NCBI GenBank assembly: GCA_003640385.1
Contig: RCAB01000057.1
Coordinates: 124,001 to 188,000, forward strand
Length of the DNA: 64,000 nucleotides
Origin: Setaria digitata
Taxonomy: Eukaryota; Nematoda; Chromadorea; Rhabditida; Setariidae
Direction: 5' to 3'
Shown here: positions 39,001 to 52,100 of the stretch, in pieces
Numbering within the stretch: position 1 is the first letter of the stretch
Layout: each line of letters begins with the position of its first letter
The notes under the pieces: generated by a model
The model's input: only the letters and a program-made list of their open reading frames with translations
Told to the model about the DNA's origin: nothing
The model's database searches: none
Position numbers and translations under genes: made by a program

Positions 39001-41513
39001 ATATCTTCGAATAGTTTTTCACACGATTTATTATCAAATCATTTCATTCAACCTCAATTTTTCTTTTAAATTTTAAGTAAATAGTCAAATGAATTTATGA
39101 AATTTAGGATGGCTTAGCATCAAATTTCTTGCGAACTTCTAAAGAAGGCAATCACAATTATGGACTTCCGTATGACTATGGCAGTGTAATGCATTACAGT
39201 AGAAAAGCGTAAGTTTAGAAAAATTTTGGTAATTAAAAATTTCGAATTTGAAATTTTTGTTGCATAAAGATTCATTATCAGTGAAATGTTTTAGATTTAC
39301 TTCTAACAATGGTTTAACAATAATACCTCGCATATCATGGTATGAGGATACAATGGGTAGCGGTACCGGACCGACCTTTATCGATATTCTAATGATGAAT
39401 ATACACTACAAATGTTTAAGTATAATTTAATAACTATTTTTCATATTCTTTTATTATTATTAATCATTTGAATTTTTTCTTATTAAATTGTCTCTTAAGT
39501 TTTTACATTTAATTGTGCAAATAATTAATACTGAGAGAAATACAACAACACTTCTACTAATATTCCAACAATTTTTACAAATTATGTTTGATGGAACGAA
39601 TAAGAGAAAAATCTAGAAATTGAATAGCAAGCTTTTGGGCCTTGAAAATTTTGATGGCAGAAAATGTTAGAAGATTGATGCTGTTTCTTTTTGCCGAATT
39701 TTTAATCACTTGTTGTGAATCTTTTAAAATTATTCGGATGTTGACTTCTAATAAAAATAATATAAATAAAATTGAAAAATAGGTACTTTAAGGATAAACC
39801 TGCTAATTTAAGAAGGGTGTAAAAATTCTTTTGTTTTGACTCAGTTTTATCTTTCCCTTTTACACACCTTCAGTTCTAGACTTTAAATGTTTTGTTTATT
39901 TTAATGTCATAAAAAGTGACAGTAAATTTCATATTTACAGAAAAAGTACCCCTTGTTTCTTAATATTCATTTTAATTTGACCGATTTATAATGAGAAAAG
40001 TTAAATTTTGAGTAGTGTAAATCCTTTTTTAATAGATAATTGCAAAAACAATATTAAATGCATGAATAATGGCTACCAACACCCAAGAGATTGTTATCGT
40101 TGTCTCTGTCCTTCTGGATACGGTGGCAAATATTGCGAACGACGAGTAAATTTGCTTTACTTTTACATTTTATATCAGAATTTCTTTAACCATCTTCAAT
40201 GATAATCTAAGGTAGTGTTTTCTTTGAAAATGGAAATATAAGACGAATAAATAATAAATTTCGATGTAAGAAGGAACGATTAGAAACGAGCGGCGATGGC
40301 GGTGAAGAGATAAATAATGATGTAATTAATTATGATGTCTAAAAAATAATGATTTGATCAAGTCATGGAAAAGCTTCTTAACTAGATTAAAAGGAAAGCT
40401 TTGGTGACATAATGGCAGGTGTCTTCTGCGCAACACAAATGCACTGGCGGCATACAATACCGTCGCTGAAAAACATTTCAATTAAGTAATCAAGCTACTA
40501 ATGTGATGGACGGTGATGATGTTGACGGATGAGGATACTATCAGGATAATCAAATTTTAGGAATCTCATTTACGACTGCGGATTCTAATTAAAAATACGA
40601 TAAAGCTCATAATTTCAAGTTGACTTTTATTTCAACTTCGAGAGGTAGCATTACGTAAGTAATTTTTAGGCTTATTCACCGAATTGTGGTGGTAACTTAC
40701 GCGCAACTTCTGAATGGCGAACACTGAATGCACGGCTGGGTGACAGTGGTGCGTACAGCGAAGAAATGACATACTGCTACTGGTGGATTCAGGTATTTAA
40801 CTTCATTTAACTTTCATTTCTTCCCCATTTAAATATTTCATTCAAGCAAATTAGTGCAGAACAGTTGACATCATTGATATGACTACTATTGTGCTGTGGC
40901 ACTGAATATTACTAATGATATTAGTATCACCATTCCCATAACTGCTTGTATGCAGTTTCCTTTATTCCTTACCACCCAATTGAGTTTTGTATACCTTTAA
41001 CACGCTTCCACGTTCCAACACCTTGGATTTCTAGTCTTGATTCAATAGCAAAGTCAAGAAACATTTCGATTTTTTAATGCGTTCTTTTTTCTTCTTTGTG
41101 TCATTTAATTTACAAGTTCAAATCAGAACTTATTTTAACAGGCTAGATCAGACGAAATTATTGAAACCGAAATAATTTCACTTACCGGCACATGTTCAGA
41201 TGGATGCATTTTTGGTGGTTTAGAGTTAAAAGTTGATCACGATAAAAGGTTAACTGGTTACAGGTAACTTTCCGTTCCGCTCTTCCTTCGTCTAAAATGC
41301 AAACGTTGGATTATGCAGTGATGCTGCATGCAATTACAGTTTCTCTGCTTTGAAAAAAAAAATTGAAATTTGGAAATTTATTTCAGATTTTGCTGCATGC
41401 GATCCAATGGAAAAACTGTGGAAGCTCAAGGTCCTGTACTTCCTGTTGTCTTATTCAATAGAAAAGATTATACACATGCACAAATTAGATATAGATTAAA
41501 AGAAAAAAGTTGA
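36031..41513 (+). CDS. Secreted astacin metalloprotease, EGF + CUB (12 exons)
   Basis: Exons: 36031-36102, 37224-37378, 37717-37871, 37953-38062, 38332-38412, 38647-38751, 39108-39208, 39295-39419, 40036-40145, 40670-40792, 41142-41263, 41387-41513. Phases agree throughout and give about 461 residues. Residues 1-18 form a signal peptide (MLFILITFICSMCY...). The propeptide ends at a furin-like RYKR (98-101). The catalytic domain (about 102-300) has zinc ligands His197, His201, His207, catalytic Glu198, and Met-turn SVMHY with Met254 and Tyr256. An EGF module (about 303-338) and a CUB-like module (about 344-455) follow; no thrombospondin repeat is seen. Astacins of this type cleave extracellular matrix or cuticle proteins in nematodes (NAS family); the substrate here is unknown. 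Odd points: Thr208 replaces the usual Glu after the third His, and intron 1 needs a GC donor (TCG|GCAAGT). The first exon is the least certain part. Confidence 0.9.
38532..38603. repeat. 72-bp perfect palindrome in astacin intron 5
   Basis: Both 36-base arms match without mismatch or spacer; the centre lies between 38567 and 38568 (AGTTAAA|TTTAACT), and the outer ends are AAAAATGAATTTG / CAAATTCATTTTT. It ends 43 bases before the exon carrying the zinc-binding motif. It could fold the pre-mRNA into a strong hairpin beside the acceptor. It may be a short terminal-inverted-repeat element with no interior, or a recent palindromic duplication. Confidence 0.95.
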
Positions 41514-44500
41514 AATGAATTGGCGATTGGAAGGGAAAGAAGAAAGTTAAATTAGTATTGAAAAGCTATTCGCCTTCCCTAGACAAATTTCGAAAAAAAT
41601 TAACTTAAAGGTGGCATAACGAATGAGCTAATTGTGCTGATTTCAGATTACAAATTTAATTAGTGCTAATATAATTTTGTTTTTTACTTTATGGCTTTAA
41701 CCTAAAATGAATTCTATGAGCTTTGTTTCTTCTTAACCTAAAAACTACTAATTTGTTCATATGATTTTTCTACTATTGAAATGTAGAAAATTCTTACCAT
41801 GCAATCGTCGCAGTACATAATCTACTACCACTGTAGTAATTTTCATCCAAGTTCTACTTAATTCAAGTTTGTATATGTAGTAAATGATTCGGGGTACATC
41901 GTGACACGCCTAATCTTACATTTAATTAAATTTCATAGTTTATATTGAATATCGATTAGTCAAGATTAACTAGGAGAATGGGGTGACTCTCTTTTGTCAA
42001 TCACTGTACCATGTTCTAACATTGACGATGTACATCGAACATAGCGATAAGTTGTTCAGATAAGAGGTTTCGGCTGATTTCATACCTGATTAAAATTAAT
42101 AAATTGATCAAATAACTGAAATAAGTCTAATTTCGCCGTTATTTTTAAATCATTCAAATTGCCGACTGCATGCCACTGTTTCAGTTATTGTGTTGTTCAT
42201 TGTTTTTTTTTTTTGCCATTTATTAATTGTTTCATATTTTGTCGATCTCACATTCTTTTTTCCTGGGCGAATATAAATTTGAGGAGAATTAAACGAATCA
42301 CTGTGAAGTGAACAGTCATAGCCACACTGTTATGCTGTAATTTTATCAATGGCAATGGATCGTTCTCGAGGTGTAAATGTGGGCGGTGGTTGATAGAATG
42401 AAGTGGAAGGGAATTCTTATCATTTTGATCATTTCCTTCATTTCTCAATTTCGATTTTTATTCCTCCTCTCTTGTATTGTTGTTGTTGTTGTTACTAATA
42501 CTACTGCTGTTATAATTTTTATTTCGGAAGTATTAAAAGCTTCAAACATTTTCACTCACATTTTAAATTTTTAGGAATTTTCGGATATGATTTTAATGAA
42601 ATGTGTGGACAAAGATGAACTGAGAAATAAATAGTAGTGATAACTGGTAAATGCTACTGTAACAAAATTGATAAATGATATTAGTGCCAGTTGTAATAAA
42701 ACTAATAAATAGATAACATTAGTGCAGAGAAAAAGATTAATCCTTATGCATTCACTGAATTCCACTACAAGAGAGATGTTAATTACGTTAAGATAATTAA
42801 CAAACTTTCCCAACTAGGCCTATTAATCCGCTCATGTACCATGCTAAGCATCCTTAAAGTCTATAATTACCGACAACCTATTTGGCAATCCATTGAGTTG
42901 TTGAGATGCGAAAATTTGCACTGTAGATCTGTTAGAAATGAGCTTTGGTCCGCATTCGCATCGTCTTCTCTGTGACTGTTTTGATCGGGTTAGATCCGTC
43001 ATTGATTTGAGTTCGAAATCTCGTCATTGATTATCTAAAGCGGTTTTTGTGTGGATGTAGTTCGTTCTTAGCTTTAGAAATTCTGAACTTCCAACACACA
43101 GTACTAATTATTCGATAATTTTTTCAAAAAGATTTGACTTAATGGACGCTTAAACATTATTGAACATTTCATTTGATTAGTATAATTTACTCAGTGCAAC
43201 ACTTCACATTATAAAGTAAAGTTTGTTTTGGTTCTCGCTGTTCTGAATGAGTAAAGGAATGAGGACACGTTATAAGAATACTTGAAAAGAAAAATGTCTG
43301 GACAGAAGTTCGGTGTCTTTTTCTCCTGGAAGTATAAAATTAGCACTTGAATAGGGATCAAAATTTCAAAATATTTTAAATGAGGATGTTTTCTTCGAAG
43401 TACTTTTAGCATATATTTTGGCAAATGCCATTTCTCATATTTTTTATGCCAAAAGAATTCATCAGAAATTATTTTGTTCCCTCGCATGCACTAGAATTCC
43501 TGAGACTTATAAATATTTCATCTAAAGGCAACATTTAGTAAAATAAAAATCGTCCATTTGTTTTTTTTTATCGTAAAAAGGAGAACGAGTCAGTTTATTC
43601 TAAATATTCTGCCAGGCATTGCTAGGGAAGTCGCACCAGTGATTAATAGTGAAAGGCTTATCAAGTAAAGTAGGCGATAGGGATTGATAAGAATTGCGCA
43701 ATGTATGGCATTTCATAAATTAATTTTTTTCATTTCATAAATTAAGATTTACTGTATTAATACCATATTATTATGATGGATGAAATAGCGTCGATAAATT
43801 AGAATTGCTGACGTTAGCAGAGTGTATTTTTGACATTAAGAAATTGGAAAAGAGGATTTTGGTAGGAGGTTTTTAGTTTCGAAGAATTTGTAGTTTATAT
43901 GAACTTATACGAAAATTTTCGTTTTCTCATGTTTATGTCCATATAATCAAGTTAGAATTCTGTGCGTTCTCAAATCAAAGTTATTCAAGTAGTGACCGTA
44001 AATTTACATTTCTTCTAAAAACTTCTTGTAAATCCGGAGTTTTTTCAAGAATTTACCACTGTCAGAAACGATATTTGTCTCTAAAAAGAAAAAAAATACC
44101 AAAAAAATTTATTGCTCAACGATTGTTAATGTTATTACGTGAAAGGCAACACTTCACCTATTCCCCGTTGATTATCAGTCATGTAGCCTTGATTTTTATT
44201 TCCTATGCCAATCATAAAAAACGGTTAAAGTTATTTGAAGTTATTCGAGAATTAAGTGAGATGGCATTAGTGATTTCAGGGTGATGAAACATTTTGAATT
44301 GAAAGTCTTCGGGGCAAATTGCCGAAGTGTAATGAGTCAGCTGACATTAAGGTGCTCATTTTTCAATTTATATCCGTAGGTATTGAATGCAGATGGAGGG
44401 AATCACTGCATGTTTTAGTATTTATCTATGAAGAACTTGTATATCTCAATGCTTATGTCTGTGTATTTCACTTTCAAGATGTTTGTGGATTACTTGTTCA

Positions 44501-44935
44501 AACTGATGCAAAATTGGCCTTTTACGCTTTGGCGAGGTTAATCTCACCTTTTTTCTTACCTCCCCCTTACATAATTTTTACATTAAATTTATTGGAATCA
44601 TGAAATTTGTATTTGGTTGAAGAACAATCAAATAAGGCTGGTGTAGAATGATTGACTTAGGTCGGCTAAAGTATACATCCATATCTCAAACGTTTCCCGT
44701 CCTGTCTGATGCTTTTCTACGCAGTAGTTCACCAGAAAACGAATTTACTCGGTAATTCACCAGAAAACGGGTTGATGCTATTTCTCGAAATTCTTAATTA
44801 ACCAATTTCTCTCACTGCTTTTCCACGAGAAGTTATCATGTGAAATTCATGTCAGGAACGTTTGAACATTTTAAATTTCACGAAATTTGTTTGCTGTAAA
44901 GTTCGATTATTCTTTTTTCTTTTCATTTGTTTTAG
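41514..44935. other. Region between astacin and Patronin genes
   Basis: Holds the astacin 3' untranslated region and presumably the Patronin promoter. I see no exon with recognisable similarity. A 14-base direct repeat TTCACCAGAAAACG occurs at 44728-44741 and 44756-44769, about 170-210 bases before the Patronin leader exon. The open frame at 44319-44603 is fairly balanced in composition but has no family similarity, so I did not call it. Confidence 0.5.
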
Positions 44936-45000
44936 ACGGGTGGCTGCGCTCATTAGCGTGTGGCGTCTCGCCTGGGGTTACATTACCGAGAACAACAGCC
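44936..45000 (+). promoter_or_regulatory. Splice acceptor and short leader before Patronin ATG
   Basis: TTTTCATTTGTTTTAG ends at 44935, a strong nematode-type acceptor. The 65 bases that follow carry no in-frame ATG and lead to ATG at 45001. The acceptor may receive an upstream leader exon or a trans-spliced leader; the sequence cannot tell which. Confidence 0.45.
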
Positions 45001-46135
45001 ATGGAGGAACATTTACCCGGGATCACTCCTATCAATTGTTATAATGTGGAGAAAGTTTGTTTATGCTGGAAATTTAGACTTTAATTGAAAATGAAAGTGT
45101 TCTCAGCTCATATATCGAACACTTTCATTTTCAATTAAAGTGTTCGATATATGAGCTGAGCCCAGATTGCATTTTAGTAGTATCATTTATTAATTAATTA
45201 TTCGGTGCTGTAGCCCATTTTGTCTGCTTCTCTCGTGCTAGAATAAAGGTTCTATAATTGTTAGAAAAAAATGGATGAATTATTATGGTTGAAGATTAAC
45301 ATATCGAAATACGTTTATTTAAAAAGTAACCTGCATAACATAGATAGTTTGATTTCTACCGATTCTAGAAAAAGTAGATTATTGCTTTGTGCATTTCTAA
45401 TTTTAAACATCCAGAAGTTGCTCGTTCTAAGTGCAAGTTTACTGCTGCAAAAGTATTTAAGGGTAAATTAAGTGCTTCGGTAAAATGGTTAATTGGACGT
45501 GTCTACGGAAGTACAGCTCCCGATCTTTTAGTACAACCAATCAAAGAGAACACCAATGTTAGTTTTACATATCACAGATGAAAAAATGGCTATTTTGCAA
45601 ATTTAAACTAGTTTAAAAAAGTTAAATTAATATTCAAACGATCCTTTAAATTAAATTAATATTCAATTAATGTTAAATTAATATTCAAACGATCCTTTAA
45701 ATTAATATTCAAACGATAGTTTGGGAAAAGAAACTATCTAGTAAAGAGTTAAGATCGTACAGCTTAATAGTTCCTGCGAATTGGCTCGATCCAATATTAG
45801 GTGTGAACTAAGCGGAAATATTGGTTGATGGCTATGGCATTTTGATTAATCAAGCAGTCTTTAAAATACATAAAAATCTTTCTGGTTTTTTTTAGCTAAA
45901 AATTTGAAAAAGAAAAATGTATTTTCAGAATACATTCCAGTTGGAAGCAGCCGTAGTGACGGGTTTAACAAATGCATCATTGTATAGTAATGCTGCTGCT
46001 AAAATCTTCAAAGATCAAAGTCTACTCAATGTAGGTTATTTTGCAAAAATTAATACTACTTTTGGTCAGTTTCATTCTTCAGCGGAAATTGGAATTCAAA
46101 GACTATATTCATCTGGCAGTTGCTCCCTTCGCATG

Positions 46136-46173
<38 letters not shown>

Positions 46174-49100
46174 ATAAATAGCTAATATTATTTGTGGCTT
46201 AATTTGTTTATGGCTGTTGTAAATTAGTTTTACTTGGTTGATCTAAAGTCTCATTTAATTTTAGAAATCCACTTTTCAGAAGTATCATGAAATTTCAGAA
46301 ACCGCATGGTGTTGTACTTCGTGCATTAGCAAGTCATTCAATTCCGATTACAATTGCAGGCGAGGAAGCAAATATTAACGAGACGATGCTATCGTCTGTT
46401 GAACCCTTTTACCAGGCAAACTTTTGTTGATTAATTTTTATGTTTATTTATCAGGAAAAAATCATTCTGAAAAATGTTTGTGGAAAAGCAGGTTTTACTT
46501 TTGTCAATAATACGACATTGTTTTTCAGGCTGCCCATTTAGCAGTAATGGATTCGTTAATGATTGCGCATATGCGGTCCATTATTACTATTGATAAAGTT
46601 GTTGAAGCTGTGCAGTAAGTCAACTTTTTTTTTACACAGAGATGATTTACAAGGCTGTCGTTTAATTTTAAGATGAAGTCATAAATTTCTGCCAAATTCA
46701 TTAATTAGCCAAGTAAACAAAAATCGGAGGTGGAAAAAGAGGTCACTAAAATTCATTACATTGATAATGAGTTTTCATTTTATTCGTATTGGGTTAGGAA
46801 AATAAAGTGAAGAATAATTCATTATCCAGTTTAATGAATTTCAATATGCTAAAGAATTTCTTTATTTTTTTCTCTTTTATCCATTGAGGTACTCGCTAGA
46901 GAGGAACAAGTAATGATAGTCATCTAGTAAAATAAATGAAATCTGTTGATAAATTCGTTCAGGCTATAGGTCCATGTTTTCATTTTATATGTTCAGGAAC
47001 TATACAACGGTAGATAAGCGGGAAGAGCCAATGGATAGTGTTGATGCACTGTTGTTTTGGATCAATAAAATTTGTTTGCTGGTACGAGATGATATGGAAA
47101 AATTTACTATGCTAAATAAAAATTGTAGAGAGCAGTGTAAGTAATCTTTTTTTTTTGGATGTGGAGTATTTTCTGCTCCATACAAATATATTTCTTGATA
47201 TATCTTAATAGATATAATTGTGAAAAGTAAAAAAATTTTTCTAGAATTAGTTTTAAATTTGCGGAATTGTATAACTAAGTTCAAAGTGAGATAAAAATAG
47301 ATGAAAGCATAGTTTACTGATTCTTAAGTCTCTGCAGTCTTGAATTCACCGGATAGAATGAGTATACTATAAAAGATGGCAATGATAACAACTTGAATAA
47401 TAATTTTGAAATATTAGGACGGTATGAAGTCTCTGATAAAGCATGACATATGATACAGGTTTGGTTTGGGCTTTTCATAATAATGTATGTGGTATTCTTC
47501 ACTGGGGTGAAATGCGAAACTACATTTTCTTGTTCAGTATGTATTATTTTTTTATTCGATTCTAGATGGATCAGTGGTGGTACCCGAAATGGAAGACTTA
47601 TATGAGGATATGTGTGATGGTGCCTGTATCTGTGCGCTTGTTGGATTTTATCGACCTAATGAAATGAATCTGCAAGGTTTCCTTTTTTATTCTTTTTACA
47701 TTGCTTTAAACTACTGTTCTTTTATTCTTGAAAATTTCGCACTATAAAATAATTCTTTCATTCCTCTTATATTTTCCATATTTTAATTATATGTTAATGA
47801 AATATGATCTAGAGTGAGTTGATGAGAGCATCACATATTTCTTTCAGACATATGTTTCAATGATCCAATGAGCCTAGCCGATTGCCAGTATAATTTAATG
47901 CTTATTAGGTAAACTATGTCATATTCTTTCCTTTCGCATATCTCTCGGAATATATTGCCGAAAAATTTATGGAAGTGAATGTTTGTGTCTGCTAAATTTA
48001 ATTGATGTACTTTTAAACATTGGTTACTGCAGATGCCTCTTTTCCATGAAAAATCGAAAACTTGGATTGTTTTAGATGTTATGATTTAAATTTGTCTGCT
48101 ACTTTTAAAAATTGAGTCATTTCCATTATCCTTTACTTGAGCCGAGATTGTCTCTGTGGCTTGAAAGTTGATTGTTTGTAAGGAACGATGATTATATGTA
48201 TTAGTAAGTGGTGACGTGGGAAGTCTAAGATATTTATTTTTTTTACATCATTTCTTAAAATATTTCTTTTTAAAATTATTCCAGGAAATTCTGTTCTCAC
48301 CTACCATGGAATCCATTTCATTTCGAAATTGAAGATATCCTATATCTTCATGAAAGCTTGCAGCCAAATGTAAACGCGTTTTTAGCGGACCTTTTCCAGA
48401 TTTTCGAAACTGAAGGCATGAAAAATGGTAAGAAATTCATACGGTATCCCAAAATAATTTCTCGGAAAGATTTAATCTTCAGTTTTGCTTCTATTCGATT
48501 AATTGACAACAACATCTTTTTCATTGTTGCAGTTACAAGCCCTATAAATGTATCACCTACACGTCCAAGATGTTTCGTTCCAATACATGGTATACCTGAA
48601 TTGCGATCTCAAAACGCTCCAAATAAGGCACTTAATCAATTTAGATCTCGTTTTCAACCTGAAAAGTTACGAAGTAACCTTTCAAGCCATTTTTTTTTTT
48701 TTTTTTTTTGAATAAACAGTTTCAAACAAGCCATTTATCTTGTCTGGTTTTTTAAATTAATCATTATTATGTTTAATTTATATTCATTATTTAACTGGCT
48801 TTTGGTTCGGTTTGTCTATGGATTATGGTTAAGAAGTGGTGCCGATAATTTAATAACGATTTAAAATTTTTTCAGGTCGTAGAGTAACCTGTACTTTGCT
48901 GTTTGTTAATTGTATTTGCTAAAATAACGTTTTTTTTTTTTTTTTTTTTTTTCAGCATTTTCTGCAATGTCTTCCGATTCACTGATGACCACTCGGTATG
49001 TATTATTTTCCTTGTTAAACATCTGTTCTTTTTTCTATGTGTAAGATCTTTCCATGGGAACTTCTGTTTTCAAGAAAAAAAAACTTCGCTTTGAAGTTAG

Positions 49101-52100
49101 AAATTCGGAATTGACCATAAAATATCCCGGAAACTCTTATGAGATATTCATGATTACTTTATCAGAGAGACGATAAAGGCCTCCGAGATGATACATTAGC
49201 CTAGCCAAGGTGGTAAATTTTTGCAGATAAGGAAAGCTTTGTAGGACAGAAATGCGCAGTAATTCAGTTAATTTACTTTGTCATTGATTATTATTGTGAG
49301 TCGAGGGTTGAAGGCTGAAGTATCGCTAAAATGTGTCAATTTAAACTTTAAAAACTAATTTTTTAAAAGAATTTGTCGGTAGACAGCATTATTTTTGCCT
49401 GTTTTGTTGAAATGTGTTCTTACTGTAGTTCGAGTGATTCAATGAAGCATCATTATCAGAAGAATTTTGCCGGTTCTAAGACCAACTTTGGAGAACTGGT
49501 AATAAATATTTTCTTTTTTTTTTTCGCCAAATCTCATCTTAGACTGCTAATTCTTTTTTGGATAGTCCACTTAGGTCACAGGTGGCATAAGGTGGAAGAA
49601 ACCCTAAAAAAGTGTAGCTCAGAGTAAGGGTATTTATATTCTTTCATAGTTAAATGACAGTGGCCTTACGATATTAGTTATGGGCTTAGTTTTCTTTCTA
49701 TATAACAGATTTTTAAAAGTCACTATCAAGTTTTAGACACAATGTGGAGATCGTGGTAGTAGTAGTGTGGGTGGTTGTTCGCAAGGTGGAACTTACATTC
49801 GCAGCGATTCGATGCCTGCTGCAAGTATACGTCTGGCGTTAGAAGAGAAGCGGCGTGAGCACGAAAAAAGGCGTTATTTAGAAACGTGTGTAAAATGATT
49901 TTTACTTAAAATAACTTCGAAATTTCGAAAAATTTTGTGAAAATATTCTCCAGATCTTGGTTACAAAGGAAGCAAACTTTTATTCAGCACTTGTAAAATC
50001 ATATTCTATTCATTTACGAAGTAAAGTGGAAGTCAAATTTCATAACTGTTGGAAATAAACCAAATAGCTCTTCATTTTAAACTGTTGCGGAAAGTAAATG
50101 GCAGTTTTCAAAAGGCATAAAAAGCACTTTGTCTGTTTCCAGAAATCAAAATGAATCGGAGCGTGCGCAGAAGCAAAAGGACGCGTTTTTCACCCTTATG
50201 CATCGTCTCGAAAAGGTTCGTCATTATTTTAAGCCCAGAATTGCTTCAAGTTAGAGTTTTTTTTGTCATTTTTCTAAACTTTAAATTTAAAAGTAGTTAT
50301 GCGTTTTCTCATGAACTGTTTATTTTTTCAATGTACATTCAACACTATCAGTTGGTATAGTTATGGTTGTTACAGTTATGAATAGTATACTTCAGTTTCT
50401 TGCTCATTTTTTTCTATGTTGTAATGTTTATGCGACAGCCTTTTTTCGAAAGAGATGAATAAGAGGTATGAAGCCGACTAATTTGATATAGGATAATTCA
50501 TTAGTTATATATTCAAGGATGGAACTTCAGAATTTTTATTTGTAGAGTTCTGACGTGCGAACACGTGCGGCAAGCGAGATAGGTAGTGCTCAGACACATC
50601 AATCACAGGAGTTATCATTCCTAAAGGAAACTGTACAGGATTTAAAAGTATTTGTCGGCTCTTTTTTTTTTTCTTCTTCACTGTAGTCTTTGTCATAATT
50701 TTTTAGCTGAATTTTCAGTTTAATTCAATTTTTATTCCATTAATGTTCTAATTCTTTCTATAGAAACGACTTCAAGAGATGTCTGTACAACAGGAGCACT
50801 TAAGTCGTCAAGTAGATGAACAGCGTCAAATGACACATGCTATTTCTCAACCCGCTATTCATACTGGTATTTTTTTTATTTTTGAGGTTCTGCTTACATT
50901 TGTATGCAACTTCCTTACTTAGTAAACCATTCAAAAAAAAAAAAAAAAAAATAGAAAAAAAAAACCAGGAGTTCACTGGCGACGCACTTATCCTTTGGGT
51001 GATGCAGAAGGTATCCTAACCCCCGCTATTATCAATTTTTATTCACAGTATCAACTTGCTGTTGATGCATGGTATGTTTAAGATAGTTTCTCAAAAAAAA
51101 AAAGATAGTTTCTTTTTGATCACCGCAGGTTTAAACCTATATTGACAGTCTAATATAGTTCGAAAAATTCTATTATTTAGTCGTGGACGACAGATTTTGG
51201 CACTTCACCCAGATACATATTCCCGAAAGACACGATTTTTGTTACCAACAAATTATCATATTCTTCTGCAGAGTTCGGTGTTTTAAATGAACCAAATCAT
51301 GTGTTGAACAATTCTTATGCAACTTTACCACATAACACGGCAAAAACATTGCATCAAGCACATCCTCATACCTATGCAACACCCTATGCAGCATCTCTGG
51401 AACCGCAACTGTTTGCGCAATCTATACAGTCATCAGACCAGAATCAGATGTTTCCAATGCAAACACTGCAGGTTCATTTTCATAATTTACAAAAAACTCC
51501 TTAATAATTTACTCAAATCTAGTTTTTAGTAAGAGATCGGGAATTTGATCTCTCAAATTTTATGGATTATACTTTAAGTTACTGGCTACAATCTTACTAG
51601 TAATAGGCATATTACATTTCTTCATCAATCTTTTTGAAAAAGTTCATGGGCACTCTAAGTATGTTGTACCTTTCCTTCCAGTGATTATTTGCAGCTGCTT
51701 CTAACCAATTAAAACCAAATAAAAGTTTTTAACCATTTAAAAGCTTTTTTTTTCCACTTGCTTTAATTGCCAATGTCAGTACTAAAATAGTGAATTTTAG
51801 ATGCCATTAAACGGATATTCCGGCCAGTCGGACTATCAACCAGCAGTGCCCGTTTACGCGCCTCGTGTTGTTCCTAACCCTCAACTAGCGACACCGCAAT
51901 ATCAATTAAGCTCGGATGGTGCTTATGTTTTGCATCCACAAGATACTAGTGCGCATCCAGTTACTGGCTCACCGTTTATGCTTAATAGTGCTATCAGTAA
52001 TCCTGTTGCAACCAATACCTTCCGACTCCATCAGAGTGATGCTAGTTTTTATTTTTTGTTTTTGGTTGTGTTCTTTAATCTTTTATGTGAATTGGATTTT

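Noticed and set aside
44319..44603. 94-codon plus-strand frame shortly upstream of Patronin
   Set aside because: No similarity to the CAMSAP N-terminus and no phase-compatible link to the exon at 45001.
46031..46171. Open frame continuing past the Patronin exon ending at 46030, with a stretch (IQRLYSSG) that loosely resembles the CAMSAP IQALxxxG motif
   Set aside because: The exon starting at 46299 carries the better match (VVLRALASHSIPI), joins in phase through GTAGGT, and the read-through ends in a 31-base poly-T run. It is intron.
50971..51012. Extra Patronin exon between 50866 and 51194 reading GVHWRRTYPLGDAE
   Set aside because: Its acceptor lies in a pure A tract, and including it leaves a phase that meets a stop in the next exon. 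The 51194 acceptor joins 50866 directly in phase.
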